64,000 nucleotides of DNA from JAHEEL01 sp963836085 (GTDB lineage Bacteria; Actinomycetota; Acidimicrobiia; Spongiisociales; UBA5794), in assembly GCA_963836085.1 (NCBI GenBank), contig CAWIHT010000001.1, positions 46,157 to 110,156 on the forward strand. The letters are read 5' to 3'. Shown in pieces: positions 17,515 to 26,790 of this stretch. Position numbers and translations under genes: made by a program. Numbering within the stretch: the first letter of the stretch is position 1; each line of letters starts with the position of its first letter. The notes beneath the pieces are model-generated. The model worked only from the letters and a program-made list of their open reading frames with translations, was not told the DNA's origin and made no database searches.

Positions 17515-18561
17515 TCAGCGACCGGCGTGCCGCTCAATCGCCTCTTCGTATGCCGATACGAACTGTGCGGCGACGGTGGCCCCGTCGAACTGAACAACCC
17601 GCTCGGCAGCGTCCCGACCGAGACGGTGTGCCACGGCCCGATCGGTGAGAAGACCCACGAGTTCACGTGCGATGCACTCGACATCCCCAGGGCCACAGAA
17701 GCGGGCGGTCGGCCCTGCGACATGCTCGAACGCAGGAATCGATGAGGCAACCACCGCGCACCCCGCGGCCATCGCCTCGGCGAGCGTGATCCCGAAGCTC
17801 TCGCCTCCGAGGTTCGGGGCGCAGAACACCGCCGCTGTCGATAGTGCCTCGCGCTTTGTGGGTTCGTCGACCCAACCGAGGTAGACCACGCCATCATCGG
17901 CGTCGCCCCGGTCGGCGCCCATCACCGTGAGCTGGGCATCCGGAACGGCTGCGCGCACAGCAGGCCATGCGGCAAGGAGCACCGAGAGGCCCTTCCGTTC
18001 GTCATCCCGCCCGAGGAAGACCACGTTCCTCGGATCCTTCGGCCCCGTCTCGTAGTCCGCGACGTCGATGCCGTTCGGCACGATCCGGTAGTCAACAATT
18101 CCCTCGATCGAACTACCGGAGATCGGACTCGTCACCGTGACGACCGAAGCTTCGCGGAGCACGGCTCGCACACCCGATCGTCCATAGCGATAGAGACGTC
18201 GCGCCCATGTCGGCGGATCGGCGTGAAACGTTGCAACCTTGGCGGGACCCTTGAGGCGCATGGCCGCCGTCGATACCGCCGGCATAAGCGGTTCGTGGAC
18301 GTGAAGCACGTCGACCGGCCCGAGCACCGCCTCGAGTCTTCGCCCCACTCGGGGGTCGAGACGGATCGGCGTTCGTGCCCGGTTCGCAGTGACGGTCGTC
18401 GTGGGCCCGAGCAGGATGGCACCCTCAGGGCCGTCCGTCCCCGGACCGACGATGACCGGGGCGTGGCCCGCGTCCTCGAGCCATCCTGCGAGGCGGATGA
18501 CCTGGTCCTGGACTCCTCCGGCTCGGCCAAGATCGTATGGCGACACGAGCCCGATTCTCAT
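17515..18561 (-). CDS. pimA: GT4 glycosyltransferase, probable phosphatidylinositol alpha-mannosyltransferase PimA
   Basis: 348 residues, GT-B fold of family GT4. The N-terminal domain begins MRIGLVSPYDLGRAGGVQDQV, where the GGVQ loop is typical of PimA. The C-terminal domain holds the sugar-nucleotide site with GGESFGITLAEAMAAGCAVV (EX7E motif) and VFLGRDDERKG. The substrate assignment rests on context: it overlaps the acyltransferase gene by four bases and that gene overlaps pgsA, the order known for phosphatidylinositol mannoside synthesis. It acts at the cytoplasmic face of the membrane. Confidence 0.85.
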   Translation of the reverse strand: MRIGLVSPYDLGRAGGVQDQVIRLAGWLEDAGHAPVIVGPGTDGPEGAILLGPTTTVTANRARTPIRLDPRVGRRLEAVLGPVDVLHVHEPLMPAVSTAAMRLKGPAKVATFHADPPTWARRLYRYGRSGVRAVLREASVVTVTSPISGSSIEGIVDYRIVPNGIDVADYETGPKDPRNVVFLGRDDERKGLSVLLAAWPAVRAAVPDAQLTVMGADRGDADDGVVYLGWVDEPTKREALSTAAVFCAPNLGGESFGITLAEAMAAGCAVVASSIPAFEHVAGPTARFCGPGDVECIARELVGLLTDRAVAHRLGRDAAERVVQFDGATVAAQFVSAYEEAIERHAGR

Positions 18562-19457
18562 TCGGATGGTTCCCGCAGTACCGCGTCCGATGGCCAGTTC
18601 GGTTGGAACAGGTGCCAGTCGGTGGGCTTCTCCCGGATGATGGCTTCGAACTCTTCTGCAAGTGCCTGGGTCCCGAGCCGGATTCGCTCTGAACGCTCGT
18701 CAGCGTGCGGGAGTGGCAGCTCGGGGTGCACCTCGAAGCGATACCCGGCTCCGTCGAAGTAGCAGCCGACCGGGAAGAGGGCGGATCCCGTCAGCTCCAC
18801 CAGCGAGAACGGCCCCGCCGGCATCGTGGTCATCTCACCGAAGAACTCAACCTCCACACCTCGCCCGCTCACATCGCGATCGGCCACCAGAGCTACCACC
18901 TGCCCGCCATTGAGGGCGTTGACGAGTCCGCCCATGACCGAACCACGCCCGTGGATGAGGATATCGATGCCGAACGCGCCACGCGTCCTGACGAACCAGT
19001 CGGTGATCCGAGCGTTCGGAAGATCCTCGGCTACCGATAGGACGCGGAGTTTCAACTCCTCGGCGACGGCTCCAGCCACCTCGTAGTTCCCCATGTGCGG
19101 TGACACCAAGACCACGCCGCGTCCTGCCTGTTGCGCGGCGTAGACGTCATCGAGTCCGGTGGTCGTTGCCTTGTCGAGCATCCAACGTCGACGCCGCGGG
19201 CGGAACCAGAACACTTCCGCCCAGTAGCGCCCGTACGAGGCGAACATCTCACGAGCGGCATCTGTGACCTGCTCATCGGTCGGTTCAGTGCCCAGGACCC
19301 GACGCATGTGGCGGCGGAGCAGTTCCATCCGTTTGCCTGCGACGAACGATAGGCCGAATCCGACGCCCCGCCCGGTGCCTCGCACGGCACGCGCAGGGAG
19401 CAATCCGAAGAGCCCGGAGAGGGCCCGATACAGGAGGTAGCCCGGGAGACCCTTCAC
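18558..19457 (-). CDS. lysophospholipid acyltransferase-like, probable phosphatidylinositol mannoside acyltransferase
   Basis: 299 residues from a GTG at 19457. It belongs to the LpxL/HtrB-like family used in actinobacteria to acylate phosphatidylinositol mannosides (PatA). The catalytic HX4E motif is HMGNYE (His121, Glu126). Further conserved parts are PNARITDWFVRTRGAFG and ADRDVSGRGVEVEFFGE. I chose the GTG because it gives a GTGA overlap with the pgsA stop; a longer frame extends into pgsA. It overlaps pimA downstream. The N-terminus is hydrophobic and probably membrane-associated. Confidence 0.85.
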   Translation of the reverse strand: MKGLPGYLLYRALSGLFGLLPARAVRGTGRGVGFGLSFVAGKRMELLRRHMRRVLGTEPTDEQVTDAAREMFASYGRYWAEVFWFRPRRRRWMLDKATTTGLDDVYAAQQAGRGVVLVSPHMGNYEVAGAVAEELKLRVLSVAEDLPNARITDWFVRTRGAFGIDILIHGRGSVMGGLVNALNGGQVVALVADRDVSGRGVEVEFFGEMTTMPAGPFSLVELTGSALFPVGCYFDGAGYRFEVHPELPLPHADERSERIRLGTQALAEEFEAIIREKPTDWHLFQPNWPSDAVLREPSE

Positions 19458-20041
19458 CCTGGCAATTGCTGCAGCGTGCGGCGGGTGCGCTGCACCACCG
19501 TAAGCCCGGTCAGCACGACGAAGATCCACAGCATCGGCTCGAGGACGTCAAGTCCGAAGCCGGCGAGGATGACACCGATGAGGCAGAGCAACATACGCTC
19601 GGCCCGGCCCATCCATCCACCGCGACCTTCTGCACCCCAGGACTCGGCCTTGGCACGGACGTACGGGATGAGCAGTGAGAACGCCATGGCAACGAGACAG
19701 AGAATCAACCCAACCGAGTCATCCCGGAGATAGACCCCGAGACCAACCCACACGGCGACCTCACCGAAACGATCGGACATCGTGTCGATGAACGCTCCCC
19801 GGTCAGACGAGGTCCCCTTGTATCGGGCGAGCGGACCGTCGAGGGCATCGAGGAGCACACCGAACGCTGCGGTCATGCCACCCTGCCAGAGTAGGCCGTT
19901 CGCAATGAGCGCCGCGCCAACGACGGTGATCGCCAGACCGAGCACGGTGACCATCGTTGGTGTCACCCCGGTCTTGGACAGGACGCGCGCGATCGGTTGC
20001 AGGATTGGGGCTGCCTTCTTGCGCGCTTTGAGATCGATCAT
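19454..20041 (-). CDS. pgsA: CDP-alcohol phosphatidyltransferase, probable phosphatidylinositol (phosphate) synthase
   Basis: 195 residues with about six membrane segments. The family signature DX2DGX2ARX8GX3DX3D is complete (D65, D68, G69, A72, R73, G82, D86, D90). It is the first gene of the pgsA-acyltransferase-pimA operon, which supports a role in phosphatidylinositol synthesis. The sequence alone does not exclude phosphatidylglycerophosphate synthase. It is divergent from the citrate synthase gene. Confidence 0.85.
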   Translation of the reverse strand: MIDLKARKKAAPILQPIARVLSKTGVTPTMVTVLGLAITVVGAALIANGLLWQGGMTAAFGVLLDALDGPLARYKGTSSDRGAFIDTMSDRFGEVAVWVGLGVYLRDDSVGLILCLVAMAFSLLIPYVRAKAESWGAEGRGGWMGRAERMLLCLIGVILAGFGLDVLEPMLWIFVVLTGLTVVQRTRRTLQQLPG

Positions 20042-20097
20042 CTGGTGCCTTTCGACGCAGCGAAGCTAGCACAGCTCCTTCGACTGCCGTCTGCCGG

Positions 20098-20103
20098 TAC
20101 AAT
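20098..20103 (+). promoter_or_regulatory. candidate -10 box for the citrate synthase gene
   Basis: TACAAT lies 64 bases upstream of the citrate synthase start within the 125-base region divergent from pgsA. No good -35 hexamer is visible at 16-18 bases, so this is a weak prediction based on one element. The ribosome binding site is better defined (GGAAG at about 20154-20158). Confidence 0.35.
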
Positions 20104-20166
20104 GGTACGTCCCAAGCGACGCTCATGGCCACCCGGTGCCGCCGGCGAACAGAAGGAAGTGAAACG

Positions 20167-21459
20167 ATGCCCGACCGCCACGCCCAATTGAGTTTCGACG
20201 GAACCGAGTTCGAACTCCCCGTCGTCGAGCCGACCATCGGCAACGCGGGCGTGAACATCGCGACGTTCCGGAACGCGAGTGGCGCGGTGACGTTCGACCC
20301 CGGCTTCGCCAACACCGCGGGGGCCCGCTCTTCCATCACCTACATCGACGGGAGCAACGGGGTGCTCCAGCACCGCGGATACTCGATCGAGGATCTCGCA
20401 GCGAACGCGACGTTCCTCGAAGTGGCATACCTTCTTCTCTTCAAGAAGCTCCCGACCAGAGCCGAACTGGATTCCTGGGAGGATTCGGTCCGCCATCACA
20501 CGTTGCTCAACGAAGAGATGAAGCGGTTCTTCGACGCCTTCCCAAAGAGCGCTCACCCGATGGCGATCTTGTCGTCGGCAACGAATGCTATCTCGACGTT
20601 CTACGAGGAATTTCACGATCCGACCGACGAGGACATGTTCCACGAGAGCGCCCTCCGACTGATCGCGAAGATGCCGACGATCGCGGCATGGGCGTACAAG
20701 AAGTCGATCGGGATGCCCTACTGCTACCCACGCAACGATCTGGCGTACGTCGAGAACTTCATTCACATGATGTTCCACCTCCCGGTTCAGCAGGAAGAGA
20801 TCGATCCGGTTCTGGCGAAGGCGCTCAACGTCCTCCTGATCCTCCACGCCGACCACGAACAAAACTGTTCGACCGCGACCGTCCGCGGCGTCGGCTCAAG
20901 TCAGGCGAATCTGTTCGCGTCGGTCTCTGCAGGCATCGACGCGTTGTGGGGCCCGCTCCACGGTGGCGCCAACCAACGAGTGATCGAGATGCTGCGGGCG
21001 ATCGTCGAAGACCCGAATGCATCGGCGAAGTCCATGATCGAGCGAGCGAAGGATCCCAATGATCCGTTCCGTCTCATGGGGTTCGGCCACCGGGTCTACA
21101 AGAACTACGACCCACGCGCACGCGTCCTTCGCAGCTACGCCGATGAGGTCCTCGGGAAGATGGGCATCACCGATCCGCTGCTGGACGTCGCGAAGGAACT
21201 CGAGCAGGCGGCCTTGGACGATGACTACTTCGCCGAACGCAAGCTCTATCCGAACGTCGACTTCTACTCGGGCCTCATCTTCAGGGCTCTGAAGTTCCCG
21301 ACCCGAATGTTCACCGTGCTGTTCGCGATCGGGCGTGTCCCCGGATGGATGGCGCAGTGGAAGGAGATGACGGAGGACCCGGAGACCCGCATCATGCGCC
21401 CCCGTCAGATCTACATCGGGGAGATCGACAAGCCCTACCTCCCGATCGCGGAGCGGTAG
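20167..21459 (+). CDS. gltA: citrate synthase
   Basis: 430 residues, a type II-like bacterial citrate synthase that condenses oxaloacetate and acetyl-CoA. Active-site segments are HADHEQNCSTATVRGVGSSQ (His), GPLHGGANQRVIEM (His) and MGFGHRVYKNYDPRA, with a catalytic Asp in VDFYSGLIFRAL. The start at the ATG of MPDRHAQLSFDG is preceded by GGAAGTGAA; upstream residues of the open frame are unlike the family. It is the only plus-strand gene in the first 26 kb and sits between pgsA and the RND gene, where mycobacteria have no such gene. Confidence 0.95.
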   Translation: MPDRHAQLSFDGTEFELPVVEPTIGNAGVNIATFRNASGAVTFDPGFANTAGARSSITYIDGSNGVLQHRGYSIEDLAANATFLEVAYLLLFKKLPTRAELDSWEDSVRHHTLLNEEMKRFFDAFPKSAHPMAILSSATNAISTFYEEFHDPTDEDMFHESALRLIAKMPTIAAWAYKKSIGMPYCYPRNDLAYVENFIHMMFHLPVQQEEIDPVLAKALNVLLILHADHEQNCSTATVRGVGSSQANLFASVSAGIDALWGPLHGGANQRVIEMLRAIVEDPNASAKSMIERAKDPNDPFRLMGFGHRVYKNYDPRARVLRSYADEVLGKMGITDPLLDVAKELEQAALDDDYFAERKLYPNVDFYSGLIFRALKFPTRMFTVLFAIGRVPGWMAQWKEMTEDPETRIMRPRQIYIGEIDKPYLPIAER

Positions 21460-21476
21460 AGGCGTCGGCGCCGGAG

Positions 21477-21989
21477 CTAGTCGGTGTCCGTGACCCGCTC
21501 CGGTTCCGGCACCGGTTCGCTGTACTGATCGACGACGGTCCCATCGATTCCGTCGATGCGCACAAGGCCCCGTTCTGACGGCGGCTCGTCGGCGCTGAAC
21601 ACGAGGACGTTCCACACGGGCCGCGCTCGCCATCCGGTGAACCCGAGCGACGCCGACGCATGCCCGACGGCGAACGCGACGGTGCGGTTCGCGATCTCGA
21701 GCGCTTCACCTTCTCGCACCTCGAGGTTCCATCCGGCAACGAGGTGGTAGCCACCGACCACCACAAGGACGACCACAGCCGTCCACAGCATTGCAGCGGG
21801 AAGCGCGTCAAGGGCGATCAACCCCGCAGCTGCGGCAGCGCCGATGAAGTAGGCGAACGCTGCTCGCCGCCTGCGGTTCGTGTTCGGGACGTGATACTCG
21901 CCGACGACGTTCGAGTCGAGATCTTCGGGGATTGCGGCTGTTGCCGCGACCTCGGCCGGGATCTCGATCGAACGACGGTCTTGGCTCAC
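21477..21989 (-). CDS. conserved membrane protein of unknown function
   Basis: 170 residues. Two membrane segments lie in the middle (AFAYFIGAAAAAGLIAL and MLWTAVVVLVVVGGYHLVAG), with a polar N-terminus and a C-terminal soluble domain of about 90 residues (WNLEVREGEALEIANRTVAF, WRARPVWNVLVFSADEPP). Its start overlaps the stop of the RND transporter gene by four bases, so it is probably an accessory or co-expressed protein. It converges on citrate synthase, with 17 bases between the stops. I do not recognise a named family. Confidence 0.75.
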   Translation of the reverse strand: MSQDRRSIEIPAEVAATAAIPEDLDSNVVGEYHVPNTNRRRRAAFAYFIGAAAAAGLIALDALPAAMLWTAVVVLVVVGGYHLVAGWNLEVREGEALEIANRTVAFAVGHASASLGFTGWRARPVWNVLVFSADEPPSERGLVRIDGIDGTVVDQYSEPVPEPERVTDTD

Positions 21990-24703
21990 GCGGGGGTCTC
22001 TCCAAGGGCTTTCTCGACCAATTCGGGATCGAGCGTCGCTTCACCGCGGTTCCGGTGCCAGCGATCCCACACCACGAGCATCGACGGCAACACCAGCATC
22101 GCTGCGAGGAGCGACAGCAGGATCGTGTATGCCGTGACGAGTCCGAACTGGCGGAACGGAATCGTCGTCGACGTCATCAGGATGCCGAAGCCGAAGATCG
22201 TGGTCATCGCAGAACCCGCAAGGGCACCGCCCGTGTGGGTCAGGGTCGACTCGATCGCATCGTTCTCGTTGTCGTTGCGGATGCGGTCTTCCTCGTAGCG
22301 ATGCGTCACGTGCACCATGTACGGGATGCCGATGCCGACAGCGAGCGCAGCGACGGTTGCCGTGATTGGTCCGAACGGAATTCCGGCGGCCCACATGATC
22401 CCGAAGGACAGCAGCACCACAAGCACCACCGGCAGCGTGGTGATCGCACCGAGCATCGGGCGACGGACCTCGTACCAGTAGTAGCCGACGAGCAGAATCA
22501 GCACTGCGATCAGCGTGTACAACAGCGATGAGAGCTGAGACGTCTGCAGCGTGTTGATGATGACCTCGGAGATGATTGCCGTCGACGTCACGACCGCGCT
22601 CACGCCCGCGGTGTCCATCGGTTCGAACGCAACCTCCATATCGTCCTGGAGTTGTCCGGCAGCCGCTTCTCCGGCCTGGGTCTGGACGACGAACAGCGCC
22701 GACGAGTAGGCGCCGGCGTCGTCAACGTGGATCACCGCGGATGCCGCCGTCGGATCGGCTGTGAACAGCGCGCCGTAGAGGGCTTCAACGTCGGCACTCT
22801 CGGATACCTTCAGGCTCGTCGCGGTCACCCCGGCGGCGCCGGCCGCTTGGGCAACCGTCGGATCGAATGTGGGCGACTCGGGGTTTGCCAACTGGAGGAC
22901 CAGTGCCACCGGGGATTCGGCAGCGGGGAGTGCCCCGAATTGAACGACATTGTCAACTGAACCCAGATTTGTCGTCGAATCCACCATGCCGTTGAACGCT
23001 GCCGGTGTCGCCACGTCGCCTTCAAGCAGCACCTGGGTCTCCTCGCCGAAACCGCCGCCGTACTCGTCCAGCAGTGTCTCGAACGTCACGCGATACGGAG
23101 AGGTGATCGGCACGAAGTCGATGAAGCTGAAACTTGCCTCGAGCCGGCTGGTCCCGACGGCACCGAGGACGCCGAGAACGAGGGCCACAACGAGCGTCGG
23201 GACTGCCGCGTGCTTGGCCAACCAGGACGTCTTGCCGGCAAGGCGTGGCAACAGTCGAGCGTCCCCGCCCCTGAGTGCGTCGCGGTCCAGCGTCCCTCTC
23301 CGCTCGCCCCTCGTGTCGAGCAGCAAGCGGACGGCCGGAACGAACGTGAGCATGATGAAGAACGATGCGGTGATTCCGATCGCGGCCAGTACGCCGAACT
23401 CGCGAAGAGCCGGAATGTCGTTGAGCAGGTTGGTGAGGAACCCGATTGCGGTCGTGATGGTCGCGAGCACGAGAGCAACACCCACCGTCCTGATAGCAAC
23501 GGTGACGGCCGTCGGGACGGAATCACCCCCCGATACATCCTCGCGGTAGCGCGACGTCACGTGGATCGAGTAGTCGACGCCGAGCCCGATCAACAGGATC
23601 GGGAGAATCTGGCTCATCGGGCCGGCTTCCCCGTAGATCAGGTAGCCGAATCCGTTCATGATCGAGACGGCGAACCCGATGCCGGCCATGGTGATCAACG
23701 TGTCGGCGACGGTTCTGCGCAGACGACCCGTCGAGAACGACCAGACGGCGAACACGAGAGCGAACACCGAGAGCGCTCCGATGAGAAGCGTCCCGGTCGC
23801 CCAATCCGCCGCGCTCGCCGGGAAGAAGTCGGGATATGCCTTCGCGAGACCCGGGAGCACCAGCATGATGATCGCCCCGAGCATGGCTGCGATGCCGACT
23901 CCGGCAATGATCTTGTTCTTGTTCTTCTTCGGCAGGACAAGGAACACGGTGGTGAGGACCAGCAGGATGATGAAGCCCGCACTTGCGAACAGGCGGCCGA
24001 TCTCGCTCTGGAACTCGTCGGTCCCGCCGAAGATGATCTCCAGAGAGAACGCCTCGGCGGTGTAGCCAGCCGGAAGCGATAGGGCACCGATCGCATCGGC
24101 CGTGCCGATCGACGCGTCGATGTATGACTGGTCTTCGAAATCAGCGACCGAGAACGACAGCACCAGACCGCTCGGGGACGAGACGCTCGCTCTATCCGCA
24201 GTTGATGGCAGAAGCGCGTCGACGAATCCCCGCTGCTCGATCGGCGCCTGCTCGTACGCCATCGCGTAGAGCCCCTTCAGCTCTTCGTCGGTCGTCGGTA
24301 CGGGGGCACCGAGGGCGATCGCCTGCTCGACCGGGCTCAGGAAGGTGACAACGGGCGGCTGCTCGGGAGACATCACGAGGTAGGGCGCCATGGGCCCCGA
24401 GACGATGGCTTCTCGCACAGCATTCGTCACGGCAAGACCGTCGAGCGTGATCACGTCTCCGCCCTCCGACCCGATGATGACCTGCATCACACTCTGGGTC
24501 GTCTCGGCCCCGAACCGATCCGTGATCGTCTCCGACGCGGCGAGTTCGGGAGCATCCGGAGCGAAGCTCTCGTTCATGTCCTCCGACGGCGTGAACTGCC
24601 CGGAGAACACGCCGAGGATGAGGGACACCACGATCGTGATGATGATGACCGCCCACGGCGCGCGACGGACAATCCAGGCGAGACCATTCACGAAACTTGT
24701 CAC
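21986..24703 (-). CDS. MMPL/RND-family transporter
   Basis: 905 residues. It has the RND layout repeated twice: one membrane segment, a large extracellular loop, then about five membrane segments with a sterol-sensing-like region (ILPILLIGLGVDYSIHVTSRY and ATVAALAVGIGIPYMVHVTHRY). The conserved Asp and Tyr of GVDYSIH match the proton relay region of MMPL-like exporters. The substrate is unknown; lipids or hydrophobic compounds are typical for the family. It lies between thrS and the pgsA operon and overlaps the membrane-protein gene downstream. Confidence 0.85.
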   Translation of the reverse strand: MTSFVNGLAWIVRRAPWAVIIITIVVSLILGVFSGQFTPSEDMNESFAPDAPELAASETITDRFGAETTQSVMQVIIGSEGGDVITLDGLAVTNAVREAIVSGPMAPYLVMSPEQPPVVTFLSPVEQAIALGAPVPTTDEELKGLYAMAYEQAPIEQRGFVDALLPSTADRASVSSPSGLVLSFSVADFEDQSYIDASIGTADAIGALSLPAGYTAEAFSLEIIFGGTDEFQSEIGRLFASAGFIILLVLTTVFLVLPKKNKNKIIAGVGIAAMLGAIIMLVLPGLAKAYPDFFPASAADWATGTLLIGALSVFALVFAVWSFSTGRLRRTVADTLITMAGIGFAVSIMNGFGYLIYGEAGPMSQILPILLIGLGVDYSIHVTSRYREDVSGGDSVPTAVTVAIRTVGVALVLATITTAIGFLTNLLNDIPALREFGVLAAIGITASFFIMLTFVPAVRLLLDTRGERRGTLDRDALRGGDARLLPRLAGKTSWLAKHAAVPTLVVALVLGVLGAVGTSRLEASFSFIDFVPITSPYRVTFETLLDEYGGGFGEETQVLLEGDVATPAAFNGMVDSTTNLGSVDNVVQFGALPAAESPVALVLQLANPESPTFDPTVAQAAGAAGVTATSLKVSESADVEALYGALFTADPTAASAVIHVDDAGAYSSALFVVQTQAGEAAAGQLQDDMEVAFEPMDTAGVSAVVTSTAIISEVIINTLQTSQLSSLLYTLIAVLILLVGYYWYEVRRPMLGAITTLPVVLVVLLSFGIMWAAGIPFGPITATVAALAVGIGIPYMVHVTHRYEEDRIRNDNENDAIESTLTHTGGALAGSAMTTIFGFGILMTSTTIPFRQFGLVTAYTILLSLLAAMLVLPSMLVVWDRWHRNRGEATLDPELVEKALGETPA

Positions 24704-24760
24704 AATGACTTTCCCTTTGGTTGAAGACCGGCGACCGGATTGGTCACCGAGCGATCAGAT

Positions 24761-26695
24761 TTAGCGCGGCGGAGCGCAGCGTTCGACGAGATCGGTGACG
24801 ACGTCATCAAGCGGCAGCCCTCGCTGCTCCCCGGTATCTTCGCGGAGTCGAAGCCCTACCGTGCCGTCTTGCACGTCCTTGTCACCGACAACGAGGACTG
24901 CCGGCACCTTCTGAGTGATGGCGCGACGGATCTTCTCCCCGACGGTCTCGTCGGCTGCGTCGACGTCGACCCGGACTCCGTGCTTCTTGAGCGCGTCGGC
25001 TACCTCGAAGGCGTAATCCGCGTGCCGGTCCGCCACGGGGATGACTGCGGCCTGCACCGGCGAAAGCCAGGCAGGGAAGGCACCGGCGTAGTGCTCTACG
25101 AGCACGCCGATGAACCGCTCGACCGACCCGAGGAGCGCCCGGTGGATCATCACCGGCCGCTCCCGCACATTGCCGGATGAGGCGAACGTGAGGTTGAAGT
25201 TCTCTGGCTGCGCGAAGTCCAACTGGAGGGTGGACAGTTGCCACCGTCTCCCGATTGCGTCCTTGACGTGGATGTCGATCTTCGGCCCGTAGAACGATCC
25301 CTCGCCGTGAGCGATCTGATAGGGAAGACCGGCGGTCTCGAGCGCCTTGGCGAGGGAGGCCTCTGCGAGTTCCCACAGTTCGTCGGAGCCGATCGACTTC
25401 TCGGGATCGCGAGTGGACAGGTCGGCTTCGAACTCGTCGAACCCGAAGTCACGCAGCACCATAAGGACGAAGTCCAGGAGGCTCTGGAGTTCCTCGCCCA
25501 TCTGTTCGACGGTGGTGAAGATGTGGCTGTCGTCCTGGGTGAATCCGCGAGCGCGCAGGAGTCCGTGCAGGACACCCGATCGTTCGTAGCGGTAGACGGT
25601 TCCGAGTTCGAACAGACGCAGCGGCAGTTCCCGGTAGCTCCGACTCCTCGACTTGTAGATGAGGATGTGGAACGGGCAGTTCATCGGCTTGACGTAGTAC
25701 TGCTGGTCTCCGTCGAGTTCCATCGCCGGATACATGCCCTCGGCGTAGAACTGCAGATGGCCGCTGGTCTTCCAGAGGTCTGCCTTCGCTACGTGCGGCG
25801 ACACCACGTACTCGTATCCGTGCGCGAGGTGAGTTCTGCGGCTGTAGTCCTCGACTTCCTTGCGGAGCAGCCCACCCTTCGGATGCCAGACGGCGAGTCC
25901 GCTCCCGAGGTCCGACGGGAACGAGTAGAGATCGAGTTCGACACCAAGGCGGCGATGGTCGCGCTTCTCCGCCTCTTCGAGGCGGTTGAGGTACTTCCGG
26001 AGGGCCTTGCGATCCTCCCAGGCGGTTCCGTAGATCCGCTGAAGCTGAGGGTTCTTCTCGTCGCCTCGCCAATACGCCCCAGAGGTTCGCATCAGCTTGA
26101 CCGCCTTCAGCCGCCCGGTGGAGGTGACATGCGGACCCCGACAGAGGTCGACGAAAGCATCGTTCCGGTAGATCGAGACCTCGCTCGCACCGGCACCCTC
26201 GGCTTCGTCGACACCCCGGATGATCTCTGACTTGAAAGGCTGGTCCGCGAACATCTTGAGAGCGTCCTCGATCGAGAGGTATTCACGCTCGAAGCTCTGG
26301 TTCATCTCGATGATCTCGGCCATGCGGTCCTCGATCCGTTCCAGATCCTCAGGAGTGAAGGGTCGGCCGATATCGAAGTCGTAGTAGAAGCCGTCTGTGA
26401 TCGGCGGGCCAATCGCAAACGTGGCACCCGGGTAGAGGTCGAGCACGGCCTGTGCCATGACGTGCGCCGCAGAGTGGCGGAGAACGGCGCGACCCTCTTC
26501 CGTGTTCTCGGTGATCACCGAAAACGCCCCGTTCTGATCGATCGGTCGACCGAGATCAAGCGTCTCTCCATTGACCGACACGGCGACCGCGGCGCGAGCC
26601 AGACCGGTGCCGATGGAGTTGGCGATGTCATACCCGGTGGTGCCGTCCTCGAAGGACCGCTCGGAGCCGTCGGGCAGGGTGAGTTGGATAGCCAT
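24761..26695 (-). CDS. thrS: threonyl-tRNA synthetase
   Basis: 644 residues, full length with all domains. A TGS domain (MAIQLTLPDGSERSFEDG) is followed by an editing domain with RHSAAHVMAQAV and DGFYYDFDIGRPF, and a class II core with zinc ligands in MNCPFHILIY, DDSHIF and MIHRALLGSVERF. The C-terminal part is the anticodon-binding domain. It starts the minus-strand block that ends at alaS and matches the mycobacterial thrS-pgsA region, though the HIT-family gene normally beside it is absent. Confidence 0.96.
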   Translation of the reverse strand: MAIQLTLPDGSERSFEDGTTGYDIANSIGTGLARAAVAVSVNGETLDLGRPIDQNGAFSVITENTEEGRAVLRHSAAHVMAQAVLDLYPGATFAIGPPITDGFYYDFDIGRPFTPEDLERIEDRMAEIIEMNQSFEREYLSIEDALKMFADQPFKSEIIRGVDEAEGAGASEVSIYRNDAFVDLCRGPHVTSTGRLKAVKLMRTSGAYWRGDEKNPQLQRIYGTAWEDRKALRKYLNRLEEAEKRDHRRLGVELDLYSFPSDLGSGLAVWHPKGGLLRKEVEDYSRRTHLAHGYEYVVSPHVAKADLWKTSGHLQFYAEGMYPAMELDGDQQYYVKPMNCPFHILIYKSRSRSYRELPLRLFELGTVYRYERSGVLHGLLRARGFTQDDSHIFTTVEQMGEELQSLLDFVLMVLRDFGFDEFEADLSTRDPEKSIGSDELWELAEASLAKALETAGLPYQIAHGEGSFYGPKIDIHVKDAIGRRWQLSTLQLDFAQPENFNLTFASSGNVRERPVMIHRALLGSVERFIGVLVEHYAGAFPAWLSPVQAAVIPVADRHADYAFEVADALKKHGVRVDVDAADETVGEKIRRAITQKVPAVLVVGDKDVQDGTVGLRLREDTGEQRGLPLDDVVTDLVERCAPPR

Positions 26696-26790
26696 GAGGA
26701 ACGCTCGCTGGAATCGGGAGAGGCAAGGCTACCGCCTTCGCACGAAGATGCGGACCATGACACAATGGGGCCACCAGGAATGGAGGAATC

